A DNA stretch of 64,000 nt from the NCBI GenBank assembly GCA_041603535.1, contig JBFIEE010000011.1, positions 1 to 64,000 of the forward strand, given 5' to 3'. Below the pieces are notes generated by a model. It was given only the letters and a program-made list of their open reading frames with translations. It made no database searches and was not told the origin of the DNA. Both the position numbers and the translations under genes were made by a program. Shown piece after piece: positions 53,194-61,741 of this stretch. The stretch comes from HB2-32-21 sp041603535 (lineage in GTDB: Bacteria; Pseudomonadota; Gammaproteobacteria; Pseudomonadales; Porticoccaceae). Every line of letters begins with the position of its first letter. The first letter of the stretch is position 1.

Positions 53194-54306
53194 GTGGACA
53201 TTGCGTCCGGACGTTCACTGCGTTTTTTGAACACCATGGGTCTGCCTGCTCAGGCGGAATACTTCTGTCGGGTTGCCAGCTTTGACGATCTGCAGGAGGC
53301 GTTGTCGTTTAGCCGCTGCCGGCGTCTACCGCTTACCGTGCTGGGCGGTGGCAGTAATATTATTCTTGCCGGTGACGTCGCCGGTCTGGTTATTCAGATA
53401 GCCTTGCCTGGTATTGCAACCCGATCCCAACACGATGCGGCTGACACTGTGCTGGCCACTGCCGGGGCTGGCGAGGTCTGGCATAAATTTGTGCTTAGTA
53501 TGCTCGCTCAACAGTGCTATGGCCTGGAAAATCTTGCGCTCATTCCGGGGCTGGCCGGTGCGGCGCCGGTGCAGAATATCGGCGCGTACGGTGTTGAGCT
53601 GAGCGATATTTTTGTAGCCCTGGATGCTGTCGAAATCGCCAGTGGGCAAGTTGTGCGGTTTAGCAGAACAGATTGCCAGTTCGGCTATCGACACAGCGTT
53701 TTTAAAGAAAACTTGCGTGATGCCTACATTATCACCGCTGTTACCTTGCGCTTGCATCACCAGCCGCGTGTCAACATCAGCTATCCGGCGTTGCATCAGG
53801 CCTTTGGCCGCTCAACTGCGCAGACGTTTGACCGTTTAAATGAGCAGTCAATTGAGTCGATATCCGATCAGTCCTCGGGTGAAATCCTATTAGACAGTGC
53901 GGGACTTGAAATTACGCCGCAACGGGTCTTTGAAGCTGTTTGCCGGATACGTCGGCAACGATTACCTGACCCGGATGTCGAGCCAAACGTGGGCAGCTTC
54001 TTTAAAAATCCGATCGTCAGCGCGGCAGAAGCAGAAGGGCTAGCCGCACAGTATGCAGATATTGCGCTTTATCGCCAGCCTGACGGATGGGTAAAGATTC
54101 CTGCGGCGTGGCTCATCGAGCGCGCAGGGTGGAAGGGTTTGTCGCAAGGGGAGTGTCGCGTTCATGAGCGCCATGCGCTGGTGTTAACACATACTGGCCG
54201 GGCAACGGGGGCGGATATGCTGGCGCTGGCGGACGCAATCGTCGCCGATGTCAAACAACGCTTTAATATCAGTCTGGAAATGGAGCCTCGCGTGCTCGGT
54301 GGTTAA
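53194..54306 (+). CDS. murB: UDP-N-acetylenolpyruvoylglucosamine reductase MurB
   Basis: FAD- and NADPH-dependent reduction that makes UDP-MurNAc for peptidoglycan. The FAD loop VLGGGSNIIL is near residue 49, ENLALIPGLAGAAPVQNIGAYGVEL near 114, QFGYRHSVFKE near 158, catalytic Ser in NVGSFFKNP near 268, and the type I C-terminus with IPAAWLIERAGWKG and HALVLTHTGRATGADM is complete. At 370 residues it is about 30 longer than E. coli MurB; the extra piece, residues about 205-235 (FDRLNEQSIESISDQSSGEI), is polar and Ser/Gln/Glu rich. GTG start, translationally coupled to the phosphatase gene. Confidence 0.94.
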   Translation: MDIASGRSLRFLNTMGLPAQAEYFCRVASFDDLQEALSFSRCRRLPLTVLGGGSNIILAGDVAGLVIQIALPGIATRSQHDAADTVLATAGAGEVWHKFVLSMLAQQCYGLENLALIPGLAGAAPVQNIGAYGVELSDIFVALDAVEIASGQVVRFSRTDCQFGYRHSVFKENLRDAYIITAVTLRLHHQPRVNISYPALHQAFGRSTAQTFDRLNEQSIESISDQSSGEILLDSAGLEITPQRVFEAVCRIRRQRLPDPDVEPNVGSFFKNPIVSAAEAEGLAAQYADIALYRQPDGWVKIPAAWLIERAGWKGLSQGECRVHERHALVLTHTGRATGADMLALADAIVADVKQRFNISLEMEPRVLGG

Positions 54307-54310
54307 GACC

Positions 54311-55012
54311 ATGTTCAACGGTGAATGTCAGCGAATATCGATCGAGCGTGGCGAATTACTGTTTTGGCCCAACTGGTTGTCGGACATGGTGGCCGACAAG
54401 TTGCAGCAAACCTTGCGTAAGCGGGTTACATGGCTCCGGCCAGCTATTCGCATCGCCGGACATAGCATACCGATACCGCGGTTAAACGCCTTGTACGGGG
54501 ATGAGGGTCGGCGTTATGCCTACTCGGGTATTCATTTGCCGGTTAATCAATGGTTGCCCGAGCTTGAGGCTTTACGTCAGCAGGTTAATGAGGTGGGTGA
54601 TAGTCACCTTGATGCTGTACCGGGCGGCGACCACAGGCTTTTTAATAGCGCGCTGCTCAATCTGTACAGGAGCGGTCGCGATAGCGTTGACTGGCACAGT
54701 GATGATGAACCTGAGCTCGGTGATCAACCTGTAATCGCGACGGTGAGCCTGGGTGCCTCGCGGCGCTTCGATTTACGACCTCGCCACCGGCCAGGCGCAG
54801 ATGGTGATCGTCCGCTTACCCACCGCAGGCGGCAGACCATGCATCTTGATCTACCTCATGGCTCGTTGCTGATTATGGCTGGCGACATGCAGCGCTATTG
54901 GCAACATCGCGTCGCCAAGATCAATGCGCAGGTAGGTGAGCGCATCAGCATCACGTTTCGCAGGGTCGAAGATGGCGCGGTTGCCAACACAATGGTAGGC
55001 TCCGGGCTGTAA
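54311..55012 (+). CDS. AlkB-type Fe(II)/2-oxoglutarate dioxygenase (ALKBH2/3-like)
   Basis: Oxidative demethylation of alkylated bases. A 233-residue protein with PRLNALYGDEGRRYAYSG (AlkB2/3-like substrate region), FNSALLNLYRSGRDSVDWHSDDEPELG with the HxD iron ligands, VIATVSLGASRRFDLRPR, and GDMQRYWQHRVAK with the distal His, plus RISITFR with the 2-oxoglutarate Arg. The ATG at 54311 lies just after the murB stop; a longer frame overlapping murB is unlikely. The gene sits where murB is usually followed by rne or uvrY in relatives. It is unlike the E. coli AlkB subgroup. Confidence 0.9.
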   Translation: MFNGECQRISIERGELLFWPNWLSDMVADKLQQTLRKRVTWLRPAIRIAGHSIPIPRLNALYGDEGRRYAYSGIHLPVNQWLPELEALRQQVNEVGDSHLDAVPGGDHRLFNSALLNLYRSGRDSVDWHSDDEPELGDQPVIATVSLGASRRFDLRPRHRPGADGDRPLTHRRRQTMHLDLPHGSLLIMAGDMQRYWQHRVAKINAQVGERISITFRRVEDGAVANTMVGSGL

Positions 55013-55057
55013 GTTCACATGGGACTGACAAACTTAGGTTGCTCCCCGGAGGCGTGT

Positions 55058-55708
55058 TTGTACAAAGTATTGGTTGTGGATGATCATGACCTGGTGAGGT
55101 TGGGTATTTGTGGCCTGCTGGACGCGATTACGGGTGTAGAGGTAGTCGGTGAGTGCGACAGCGGCGAGCAAGCGCTGATCGCAGTGCGCGAACTCAATCC
55201 CGATATTGTATTTATGGATATTCGCATGCCGGGTATGGGCGGCCTGGAAGCAACCCGGCGGCTGTTGGCTATCAACGGCAATTTAAAGGTAATTGTCATT
55301 AGCGCCATGAACGACGATATCTATCCTGCACAGTTGCTCAAAGCTGGCGCGTCCGGGTACATTACCAAAAATGCTGATCATCACGAAATTGAGGATGCAC
55401 TGCAGACTGTGATCGATGAGCGAATCTACGTCAGTCCCGAAATCGCCCAGTTAATGGTCGTCAGCGGCCTGTCTTCTGGACAGGAACAATCCCCTCTCGC
55501 CCAGTTGACCCAGAGAGAATTACAGATTGCGCAAATGATCACCAGCGGACATCGACCCAATCACGTCGCAGGGGTGCTAAATATCAGCCCGAAAACGATT
55601 AACACCTACAAGTACCGAATTTTTGAAAAATTAGGCGTGAGCAATGATGTTGAGCTTACGTTAGCGGCGGTAAAATATGGCCTGGTAGACCCGGCTGACC
55701 TGATTTAA
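55058..55708 (+). CDS. uvrY: Response regulator UvrY/GacA (LuxR-type)
   Basis: Receiver plus HTH regulator, partner of a BarA/GacS kinase that drives CsrB-type small RNAs. The receiver has acid pocket D8/D9, phosphoacceptor Asp54 in VFMDIRMPGMGG and Lys104 in YITK. The LuxR domain spans about 148-205 with TQRELQIAQM and ISPKTINTYKYRIFEKLGVSNDVELTL, nearly the GacA sequence. The TTG at 55058 is clearly the start: CGGAGG sits five bases upstream and it yields MYKVLVVDD, the family start. A reading from 55019 would add 13 residues. Followed by uvrC as in E. coli and Pseudomonas. Confidence 0.94.
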   Translation: MYKVLVVDDHDLVRLGICGLLDAITGVEVVGECDSGEQALIAVRELNPDIVFMDIRMPGMGGLEATRRLLAINGNLKVIVISAMNDDIYPAQLLKAGASGYITKNADHHEIEDALQTVIDERIYVSPEIAQLMVVSGLSSGQEQSPLAQLTQRELQIAQMITSGHRPNHVAGVLNISPKTINTYKYRIFEKLGVSNDVELTLAAVKYGLVDPADLI

Positions 55709-55745
55709 CAATGTTTCATCGTGGGTAGAGCGACCAGACGATCCC

Positions 55746-57569
55746 ATGCCCTTTGACGCTAAGACCTTCCTTAAAAGCCTGACTCCTCGTCCCGGCGCGT
55801 ATCAGATGCTCGATGCTGATCGCAATGTATTGTATGTGGGCAAGGCCAAAAATCTGCGCAAGCGAGTCGGCAGTTACTTCCGTAACAGTGGCCTTGCACC
55901 TAAAACCCTCGCGTTGGTCAAACGTATAGCCAGTATTGATGTCACTGTCACAGAGACCGAGCTGGAGGCTTTGATACTGGAACAAAACCTCATCAAGCAA
56001 TACCGGCCACCGTTCAACATACTGCTAAGGGATGACAAGTCCTACCCCTATATATTTTTATCCACCAACGATACGTATCCGCGACTGGGCTTTCATCGCG
56101 GCGCGAAACGCAGAAAAGGTGAATACTACGGCCCTTTCCCCGGCGTCCTGGCGGTGCGGGAGAGCATGAGTTTTCTGCAGAAAACTTTCCGGGTTCGTCA
56201 GTGCGAGGACAGTTTCTTTAAAAACCGGTCGCGACCCTGTCTGCAGTATCAGATCAAACGCTGTAACGCGCCCTGTGTCGGCCTCATATCTGACGCAGAT
56301 TATCAGCGCGATGTGCGTCACACGCAGATGTTTCTTGAAGGCAAGAACACGCCGTTGATGAAAGAACTGGGTTCCGCAATGGATAAAGCTAGCGCGGATC
56401 TCAACTTTGAGCAGGCGGGACTCTATCGGGATCAGATCCTTGCTCTGCGCCAGGTTCAGGCTCAGCAGGTTATCGAATCTGGCAACGGCGATCTCGATGT
56501 AATCGCCGCGGCTATGTCAGGCGACGACGCTTGTATCCATGTGCTTTATATCCGTCACGGGCGGATTCTGGGCAGTCGCAGTTTCTATCCGAAGGTACCT
56601 TTGGCGATTACCTTAAACGACTTTATGGCGGAATTTATTCCTCGGCATTATCTGCAGGGCAACTTGGCGGCCGATGTGCCAAAGGAAATTGCCGTCGGCA
56701 TTGACCTGGATGACAGGAGGCTGCTGGAAGAAGCCTTGAGCACTGCTGCCCAACGTAAGATCGTCATTAAAAATGTTAGCCGAGGTACCCGAATTAAATG
56801 GCTTGAGCTTGCCACCCGCACCGCAGAGCAGAATCTGAGCGGAAGACTGGCAGCCTCAGCCAACTTACTTCAACGGTATGAAAAACTTCAGAAAACCCTG
56901 GGGCTGGCTGAAATACCTGAACGTATGGAGTGTTTTGATATCAGTCACAGCAGTGGTGAGGCAGCCGTGGCATCCTGTGTCGTCTTTAACCGCGAGGGCC
57001 CGTTAACGTCTGCTTATCGCCGTTTTAATATCGAAAACATCACTGCGGGTGACGATTATGCCGCCATGGAGCAGGCCTTGCGCAGGCGTTACCGGCGCCT
57101 TCAGCAGGGAGAAGGCATATTGCCGGACATCCTCTTTGTTGATGGAGGTAAAGGTCAGCTACGCGTAGCCAGGCGGGTCCTGGAGGAGTTGGCGGTAGTC
57201 GGCGTTAATCTGGTCGGTGTTGCCAAGGGTCCCAGCCGTAGACCGGGTCTGGAGACACTGCTGCTGACCACCGAGCACGGCGAGCGGGAAGTGATCCCCG
57301 AACAGGCTGGGCTATTGCTGATTCAGCAAATACGTGATGAAGCCCATCGCTTTGCCATTACGGGACATCGGCAACGCCGAGCCAGCAAACGGCGTTCCTC
57401 CACACTGGAAGGGATTGCAGGTGTGGGGCCAAAACGACGCCGTGAACTGTTGAAGTATTTTGGCGGTATCGCTGCAGTTGAGAAAGCAGGGGTTGGCGAT
57501 TTAATGAGGGTGCCGTCAATCAATAGAAAAGTCGCGGAGGCTATTTACAGCTCCTTTCACAACGGGTAA
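55746..57569 (+). CDS. uvrC: Excinuclease ABC subunit C
   Basis: Makes both incisions in nucleotide excision repair. The GIY-YIG domain begins PRPGAYQMLDADRNVLYVGKAKNLRKR; the UVR domain spans about 205-240; the RNase H-like nuclease has MECFDISHSSGEAAVASCV and DILFVDGGKGQL; the C-terminal helix-hairpin-helix pair has LEGIAGVGPKRRRELLKYFGG and VPSINRKVAEAIY. The length of 607 is normal. Thirty-seven bases after uvrY, so one operon. Confidence 0.96.
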   Translation: MPFDAKTFLKSLTPRPGAYQMLDADRNVLYVGKAKNLRKRVGSYFRNSGLAPKTLALVKRIASIDVTVTETELEALILEQNLIKQYRPPFNILLRDDKSYPYIFLSTNDTYPRLGFHRGAKRRKGEYYGPFPGVLAVRESMSFLQKTFRVRQCEDSFFKNRSRPCLQYQIKRCNAPCVGLISDADYQRDVRHTQMFLEGKNTPLMKELGSAMDKASADLNFEQAGLYRDQILALRQVQAQQVIESGNGDLDVIAAAMSGDDACIHVLYIRHGRILGSRSFYPKVPLAITLNDFMAEFIPRHYLQGNLAADVPKEIAVGIDLDDRRLLEEALSTAAQRKIVIKNVSRGTRIKWLELATRTAEQNLSGRLAASANLLQRYEKLQKTLGLAEIPERMECFDISHSSGEAAVASCVVFNREGPLTSAYRRFNIENITAGDDYAAMEQALRRRYRRLQQGEGILPDILFVDGGKGQLRVARRVLEELAVVGVNLVGVAKGPSRRPGLETLLLTTEHGEREVIPEQAGLLLIQQIRDEAHRFAITGHRQRRASKRRSSTLEGIAGVGPKRRRELLKYFGGIAAVEKAGVGDLMRVPSINRKVAEAIYSSFHNG

Positions 57570-57600
57570 GTTGGCCCCTGCGTTTTGCGTAAGCGGTTCT

Positions 57601-58179
57601 ATGTTTAATTTACCCAATGTATTGACGATGACCCGGGTGTTTCTGATCCCGTTGCTGGTTGTTGCGTTTTATACGCCTGGGGAGTGGACTTACCTTGCCA
57701 GTGGCGCGATTTTTAGTCTTGCCGCGATTACTGACTGGCTCGATGGTTACCTGGCGCGTCGCTTAGGTCTGGAGACTCCTTTCGGAGCTTTTCTGGACCC
57801 CGTGGCAGACAAGTTGATTGTTGCTGTTGCACTAATCCTGCTGCTCGAACAGACCGCTTCCACTGTTTTTTCTATACCCGCGATGATAATAATCGGCCGT
57901 GAAATCGTTATTTCTGCACTGCGTGAATGGATGGCTGAGCTCGGCAAGCGCAGCAGTGTTACGGTTTCTACCATTGGCAAAATAAAAACGGTCATGCAAA
58001 TGATCGCCATTATCGTACTGCTTACCTTTAGCCCGGCTAGTTTCCCCTTGTTTCACCAGCTGGGCCTGGTGCTGCTCTATGTGGCGGCCGGGCTGACACT
58101 CTGGTCAATGGTGTTATACCTGAAAATGGCCTGGCCCGAGCTTATGCACGGCAGCGACACCGCGTCGAAAAAGGGTTAG
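57601..58179 (+). CDS. pgsA: CDP-diacylglycerol-glycerol-3-phosphate 3-phosphatidyltransferase
   Basis: Inner-membrane enzyme that commits CDP-diacylglycerol to phosphatidylglycerol. The CDP-alcohol phosphatidyltransferase signature D-x2-D-G-x2-A-R-x8-G-x3-D-x3-D is complete in DWLDGYLARRLGLETPFGAF followed by LDPVADK (about residues 47-72). Start MFNLPNVLTMTRV at 57601 is the family start; an earlier in-frame TTG at 57571 adds ten residues. Follows uvrC by 31 bases, as in most gammaproteobacteria, with tRNA genes after it. Confidence 0.95.
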   Translation: MFNLPNVLTMTRVFLIPLLVVAFYTPGEWTYLASGAIFSLAAITDWLDGYLARRLGLETPFGAFLDPVADKLIVAVALILLLEQTASTVFSIPAMIIIGREIVISALREWMAELGKRSSVTVSTIGKIKTVMQMIAIIVLLTFSPASFPLFHQLGLVLLYVAAGLTLWSMVLYLKMAWPELMHGSDTASKKG

Positions 58180-58242
58180 CTCTCAAGGGCCATCAAGCCT
58201 GTTCATTCTCGTCGCTGTTCTGTACAATTCCGCGTCTTTTAG

Positions 58243-58316
58243 GGCTGGATGGCAGAGTGGTCATGCAGCGGACTGCAACTCCGTTAACGCCGGTTCGATT
58301 CCGACTCCAGCCTCCA
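58243..58316 (+). tRNA. cysT: tRNA-Cys(GCA)
   Basis: Acceptor stem GGCTGGA / TCCAGCC closes exactly (58243-58249 with 58306-58312). The discriminator is T, as expected for tRNA-Cys, and CCA is encoded (58314-58316). The anticodon GCA is at 58275-58277; the T arm has GGTTCGATTCC. A TACAAT element at 58223-58228 may be its -10 box. It sits right after pgsA where tRNA-Gly usually comes first. Confidence 0.96.
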
Positions 58317-58496
58317 ATTTGCAAGCCCGGTCTACATGCCCGGTCTATATGGTGCCTTTGGTCAGGGCTCAAAGGACAAGCATTTTATGATGCCCTGTTG
58401 TCAATGACAGGCATGCTACTGATGCAAGATACGGAAACCAGCACATGATGCCGGCAACTATAGTAACTCACCGTAATTGGGATATAGAAATGCGCT

Positions 58497-58583
58497 GCCC
58501 GGATGGCGAAATTGGTAGACGCAAGGGACTTAAAATCCCTCGGTAGCAATACCGTGCCGGTTCGACCCCGGCTCCGGGCACCA
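58497..58583 (+). tRNA. leuZ: tRNA-Leu(UAA)
   Basis: An 87-base class II tRNA. Acceptor stem GCCCGGA (58497-58503) pairs with TCCGGGC (58573-58579), discriminator A, CCA encoded (58581-58583). The anticodon loop CTTAAAA has TAA at 58531-58533 between AGGGA and TCCCT. The long variable arm is CGGTAGCAATACCG. T arm GGTTCGACCCC. This is the usual last tRNA of the pgsA-linked cluster. Confidence 0.96.
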
Positions 58584-58857
58584 ATAAAATCAATAAGTTA
58601 CACCTATATTATTTTAATTTTCCAACCTTCCTGAATCGTTTTTTCCGTATATAGGCGCAGTGTAGGAGGTGTGTGGTAAGGAATGACTGCGGGAATTTTC
58701 CAAGATTGAGGCCGTAACTACAGACGGGAGTACGCAGTATCAAGGTCGGACATGATAAGAGTAACCATCCTCAATCAATATTGGTTCCTCCAGGTAGTTC
58801 CCTGGAGAATACTTCCACTCCAGCTGAGCCGACACAAATTTTCTCTTCCTGCCATTC
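58584..58857. other. Spacer between tRNA-Leu and the cassette-like region
   Basis: About 275 AT-rich bases with no gene. A 7-bp stem CTCCAGG / CCTGGAG (58788-58794 and 58801-58807) is present without a T tract. No tRNA 3'-end duplication that would mark a phage or island attachment site was found. Confidence 0.5.
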
Positions 58858-58930
58858 TACTAACGATTAAACTCACCGGCAATTTTGAAACGAAGCGTAA
58901 AAAATGTCCGAGTGTAGAGCCTTGTTAGGC
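58858..58930 (-). other. attC-like recombination site downstream of the DUF4239 gene
   Basis: Read on the minus strand it begins GCCTAAC (58930-58924, a perfect RYYYAAC core) and ends GTTAGTA (58864-58858, six of seven to GTTRRRY). The ends pair as GCCTAAC with GTTAG, and inner imperfect arms (ACACTCGGAC with GCCGGTGAG) pair with a bulge, enclosing an AT-rich loop. Size 73 bases, within the normal attC range. The site is 51 bases after the gene stop, where a cassette would carry its own attC. Folding was judged by eye. Confidence 0.5.
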
Positions 58931-58981
58931 GATTTTACTACGGAAAAAACTCGAATTAAGCTAAGTTTTGTAGGCTGTGCC

Positions 58982-59773
58982 TCATTTTTTCACATCATTT
59001 AATAGCTCGATCATTATGTTTTGGTCTACCTGTATTAGGCCACGCTTTGGACGATCCAGATCAATTATGATGAATACAATTAATGTAATTAATGTAGAAA
59101 CAAGCACAATAGGTGCAAACATACGTTTGCCACTCAGTCCTGCGGAGTAACCCATTATTCCTCCTGATGAGATGAAGACAACAAATAGTAAAATTAGTAC
59201 AACTTCTGGTACTTGCATTCGAAGTAATGCATTTCTTTTGCCTTGGCTATCGATGACATCATTAAGTGATTTGGTGAATGCGCCTGTCGTTACCGGTCGC
59301 GGATCAACCTCAGTGGCTGATATTGCCAATGACCATAATTTATTCTGAACATTGGCAATCTTATCATTGTACTTTTTTCGCTCTTCAGTCTTTGTAAGGT
59401 CTAATTGGCCTATATCTGCGCGTAAACTGACATATTCCCGAAATAGGCTACCAGCTTCATCCCTGTATTTTTCTGGAAGCAATTGAACACGTAATATAGC
59501 GGTACCTATGGTGTTCGCCTCATCTATTAAGGCCATGCTGCGATTATCATAGCGTTGCATAGACATACTGAACGTGAAACCAAGTAATAAAGCTAGTAAA
59601 CCTAGAATGCTTGCTTGAATAGAACCAGTCAGAGATTTTACTTCACTGTCCGTACGAGATTGAACGAAACGCCCCAATCTAAATCCAACCTCATTAAGCA
59701 TGACTATTGCAATGAAGAGTATAACGACTATTACAACACTGCTGTGGCTGTAGAGCATTTCTTCTTGATTCAT
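58982..59773 (-). CDS. DUF4239 (bestrophin-like) membrane protein, cassette-borne
   Basis: A 263-residue inner-membrane protein of unknown function. Two N-terminal hydrophobic segments (about 11-30 and 48-68) flank the conserved core GLLALLLGFTFSMSMQRYDN, then RSMALIDEANTIGTAILRVQ and LLPEKYRDEAGSLFREYVSL, the DUF4239 pattern. Two further membrane segments are near 190-210 and 225-245. Codon use is AT-richer than in every neighbour. AAGGA lies 7 bases before the ATG, and the ATG is only 16 bases from the GTTAGGC of an upstream attC-like site; another attC-like site follows the stop. This layout is what integron cassettes show. Confidence 0.88.
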   Translation of the reverse strand: MNQEEMLYSHSSVVIVVILFIAIVMLNEVGFRLGRFVQSRTDSEVKSLTGSIQASILGLLALLLGFTFSMSMQRYDNRSMALIDEANTIGTAILRVQLLPEKYRDEAGSLFREYVSLRADIGQLDLTKTEERKKYNDKIANVQNKLWSLAISATEVDPRPVTTGAFTKSLNDVIDSQGKRNALLRMQVPEVVLILLFVVFISSGGIMGYSAGLSGKRMFAPIVLVSTLITLIVFIIIDLDRPKRGLIQVDQNIMIELLNDVKK

Positions 59774-59789
59774 AATTATTCCTTGTCGC

Positions 59790-59876
59790 GCCTAACGCCT
59801 TGCTAAACGGCGCGCGTTAGCGCGTCCAGTGGAGGCCGCTTTTTGGCTGAAACGATGCTTGAGCAACTTGTTATGT
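59790..59876 (-). other. attC-like recombination site immediately upstream of the DUF4239 gene
   Basis: Read on the minus strand it runs from ACATAAC (59876-59870) to GTTAGGC (59796-59790, a perfect GTTRRRY core). Inside the ends, TTGCTCAAGC near 59866-59857 pairs with GTTTAGCAA near 59809-59801, leaving one unpaired base as in attC L boxes. GC-rich inner arms follow. The 87-base length is typical. The end is 16 bases from the next start codon. The first core (ACATAAC) deviates from RYYYAAC at one position. Confidence 0.6.
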
Positions 59877-59982
59877 GTTTTTACGGACAACAGTTTGATT
59901 CACTATTCTTCTATTGATTTTCTCTTTCCATGCCAGCTATTCATCCATACAAACAGTTCCATGGCCGTAACGGGAAGTTTTT

Positions 59983-61596
59983 TTAGCCCGAGCGTGCAGT
60001 TTTTTCGGGACTTTGCTGACTTGCCAGATACTCCTCATAATTGCCGCGAAAATCGTGCAGTTGTCGGTCTTTAATTTCGATGATGCGTGTCGCTAATGAA
60101 GAGACAAATTCACGATCATGGCTAACAAAAATGAGTGTGCCATCGTAATTTTCCAATGCCAGATTTAAGGCTTCGATAGCTTCCATGTCGAGGTGGTTGG
60201 TGGGTTCGTCCATGATGATTACATTGGTTTCCATCATAATTAGTTTGCCGAACAACAGGCGGTTTTTCTCACCACCAGAACACACGGTGACTTTCTTTTT
60301 AAAGTCATCCGTGGAAAAGAGCAGGCGTCCCAGTGTTGCGCGCACGATCTGATCGTCATGGTGAGCCTTTCGCCACTGGCTCATCCAGTCAAATAAATTC
60401 ATGTCGTTGACAAATTCGCTGGTGCTGTCCTGCGGGCAGTAGGCCACCGTAGCACTCTCTGCCCATTTTATAGTGCCTTTGCTGGCCTGGATTTCACCTA
60501 TCAAACAGCGCAGAAAGGTTGTTTTGCCAACACCATTTTCACCGATGACCGCGACCCGCGTGCCCGCTTCCAGTATTAGACTTGCTTTGCTGAATAATAC
60601 TTCCTTGTCGTAGCCGTGACCCAGATCCTCCAATGTTAATGCCTGGCGATGGAGTTTTTTATCCTGCTTAAAGCGAATATAGGGGCTGACCCGGCTGGAT
60701 GGCTTGATGTCGTCCAAACTGATTTTGTCTATTTGTTTGGCGCGCGATGTGGCCTGTTTGGCCTTGGACGCGTTGGCGGAGAAGCGGCTGACAAATTGCT
60801 GCAAGTCAGCGATCTGGGCTTTCTTCTTCGCGTTCTCTGAATGAAGGCGTTCGCGTGCCTGGGTAGATGCCGTCATAAAGTCGTCATAATTACCTGGGTA
60901 AACGCGCAGTTCCCCGTAGTCAATATCCGCCATATGGGTACACACAGCATTCAGGAAGTGGCGATCATGAGAAATGATGACCATAGTGCTTTTGCAGTCG
61001 TTGAGCAGCCCTTCCAGCCAGCGAATGGTGTTGATGTCGAGGTTGTTGGTGGGTTCATCCAGTAACAGGATGTCCGGGTCTGAGAATAATGCCTGGGCGA
61101 GTAATACCCTTAATTTCCAGCCGGGAGCGACTTCACTCATCGGGCCGTAATGAAGTTCTAGCGCAATGCCTGCGCCCATGAGTATTTCGCCCGCGCGGCT
61201 TTCTGCGCTGTAGCCATCGAGTTCTGCAAAGCGGATTTCTAGCTCCGCAACCTTCATGCCGTCATCTTCAGACATTTCAGGGAGGGCGTATATGCGATCC
61301 CGCTCCTGCTTCACGAGCCAGAGTTCTTCGTGGCCCATGATGACGGTGTCGATGACAGAGTATTTTTCAAAGGCAAACTGGTCCTGTTGTAGTACACCAA
61401 CACGCTGATTTGGGCCGGTTGAAACGTTACCAGCCGATGGCACGAGGCTGCCATCCAGTATCTTCATAAACGTGGATTTACCACAGCCGTTGGCGCCAAT
61501 AAGGCCATAGCGATTGCCATTGCCGAATTTGACCGAAATGTTTTCAAACAGCGGCCTGGCACCAAACTGCATGGTGATGTTTGCAGTGGAAATCAA
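59983..61596 (-). CDS. ybiT: ABC-F family ATPase YbiT
   Basis: Ribosome-associated tandem ATPase of the ABC-F class (no membrane domain). 537 residues with two Walker A motifs (GANGCGKST near 36 and GENGVGKTT near 352), signatures APGWKLRVLLAQAL and CSGGEKNRLLFGK, and the P-tTIM-type linker RFSANASKAKQATSRAKQID between them. It matches YbiT rather than EttA or Uup: MISTANITMQFGARPLFENI, VIDTVIMGHEELWLVKQERD and ALPEMSEDDG. YbiT members are thought to act on stalled ribosomes. The stop is about 110 bases from the attC-like site. Confidence 0.94.
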   Translation of the reverse strand: MISTANITMQFGARPLFENISVKFGNGNRYGLIGANGCGKSTFMKILDGSLVPSAGNVSTGPNQRVGVLQQDQFAFEKYSVIDTVIMGHEELWLVKQERDRIYALPEMSEDDGMKVAELEIRFAELDGYSAESRAGEILMGAGIALELHYGPMSEVAPGWKLRVLLAQALFSDPDILLLDEPTNNLDINTIRWLEGLLNDCKSTMVIISHDRHFLNAVCTHMADIDYGELRVYPGNYDDFMTASTQARERLHSENAKKKAQIADLQQFVSRFSANASKAKQATSRAKQIDKISLDDIKPSSRVSPYIRFKQDKKLHRQALTLEDLGHGYDKEVLFSKASLILEAGTRVAVIGENGVGKTTFLRCLIGEIQASKGTIKWAESATVAYCPQDSTSEFVNDMNLFDWMSQWRKAHHDDQIVRATLGRLLFSTDDFKKKVTVCSGGEKNRLLFGKLIMMETNVIIMDEPTNHLDMEAIEALNLALENYDGTLIFVSHDREFVSSLATRIIEIKDRQLHDFRGNYEEYLASQQSPEKTARSG

Positions 61597-61741
61597 CGAA
61601 TTATTCCTGAGTCAATACAAAAGAGAATTTTAGGGGGGCGTACTATAGGGATTTGTGGTGCGAACGTCGACCTAATCTGTAGAAAACATGACCATGGCGG
61701 CCACTATCGATAGCGACAGTGACATCAGGGGCTACCCTCGC

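Noticed and set aside
58257..58448. 63-codon frame starting in tRNA-Cys
   Set aside because: It overlaps a clear tRNA gene and has no coding signal.
58497..58857. Phage or island attachment site at the tRNA-Leu 3' end
   Set aside because: No direct repeat of the tRNA end and no integrase were found; the flanking sites instead look like attC.
59829..60074. Plus-strand frame over the attC-like site and the end of ybiT
   Set aside because: It crosses two unrelated features and shows no protein similarity.
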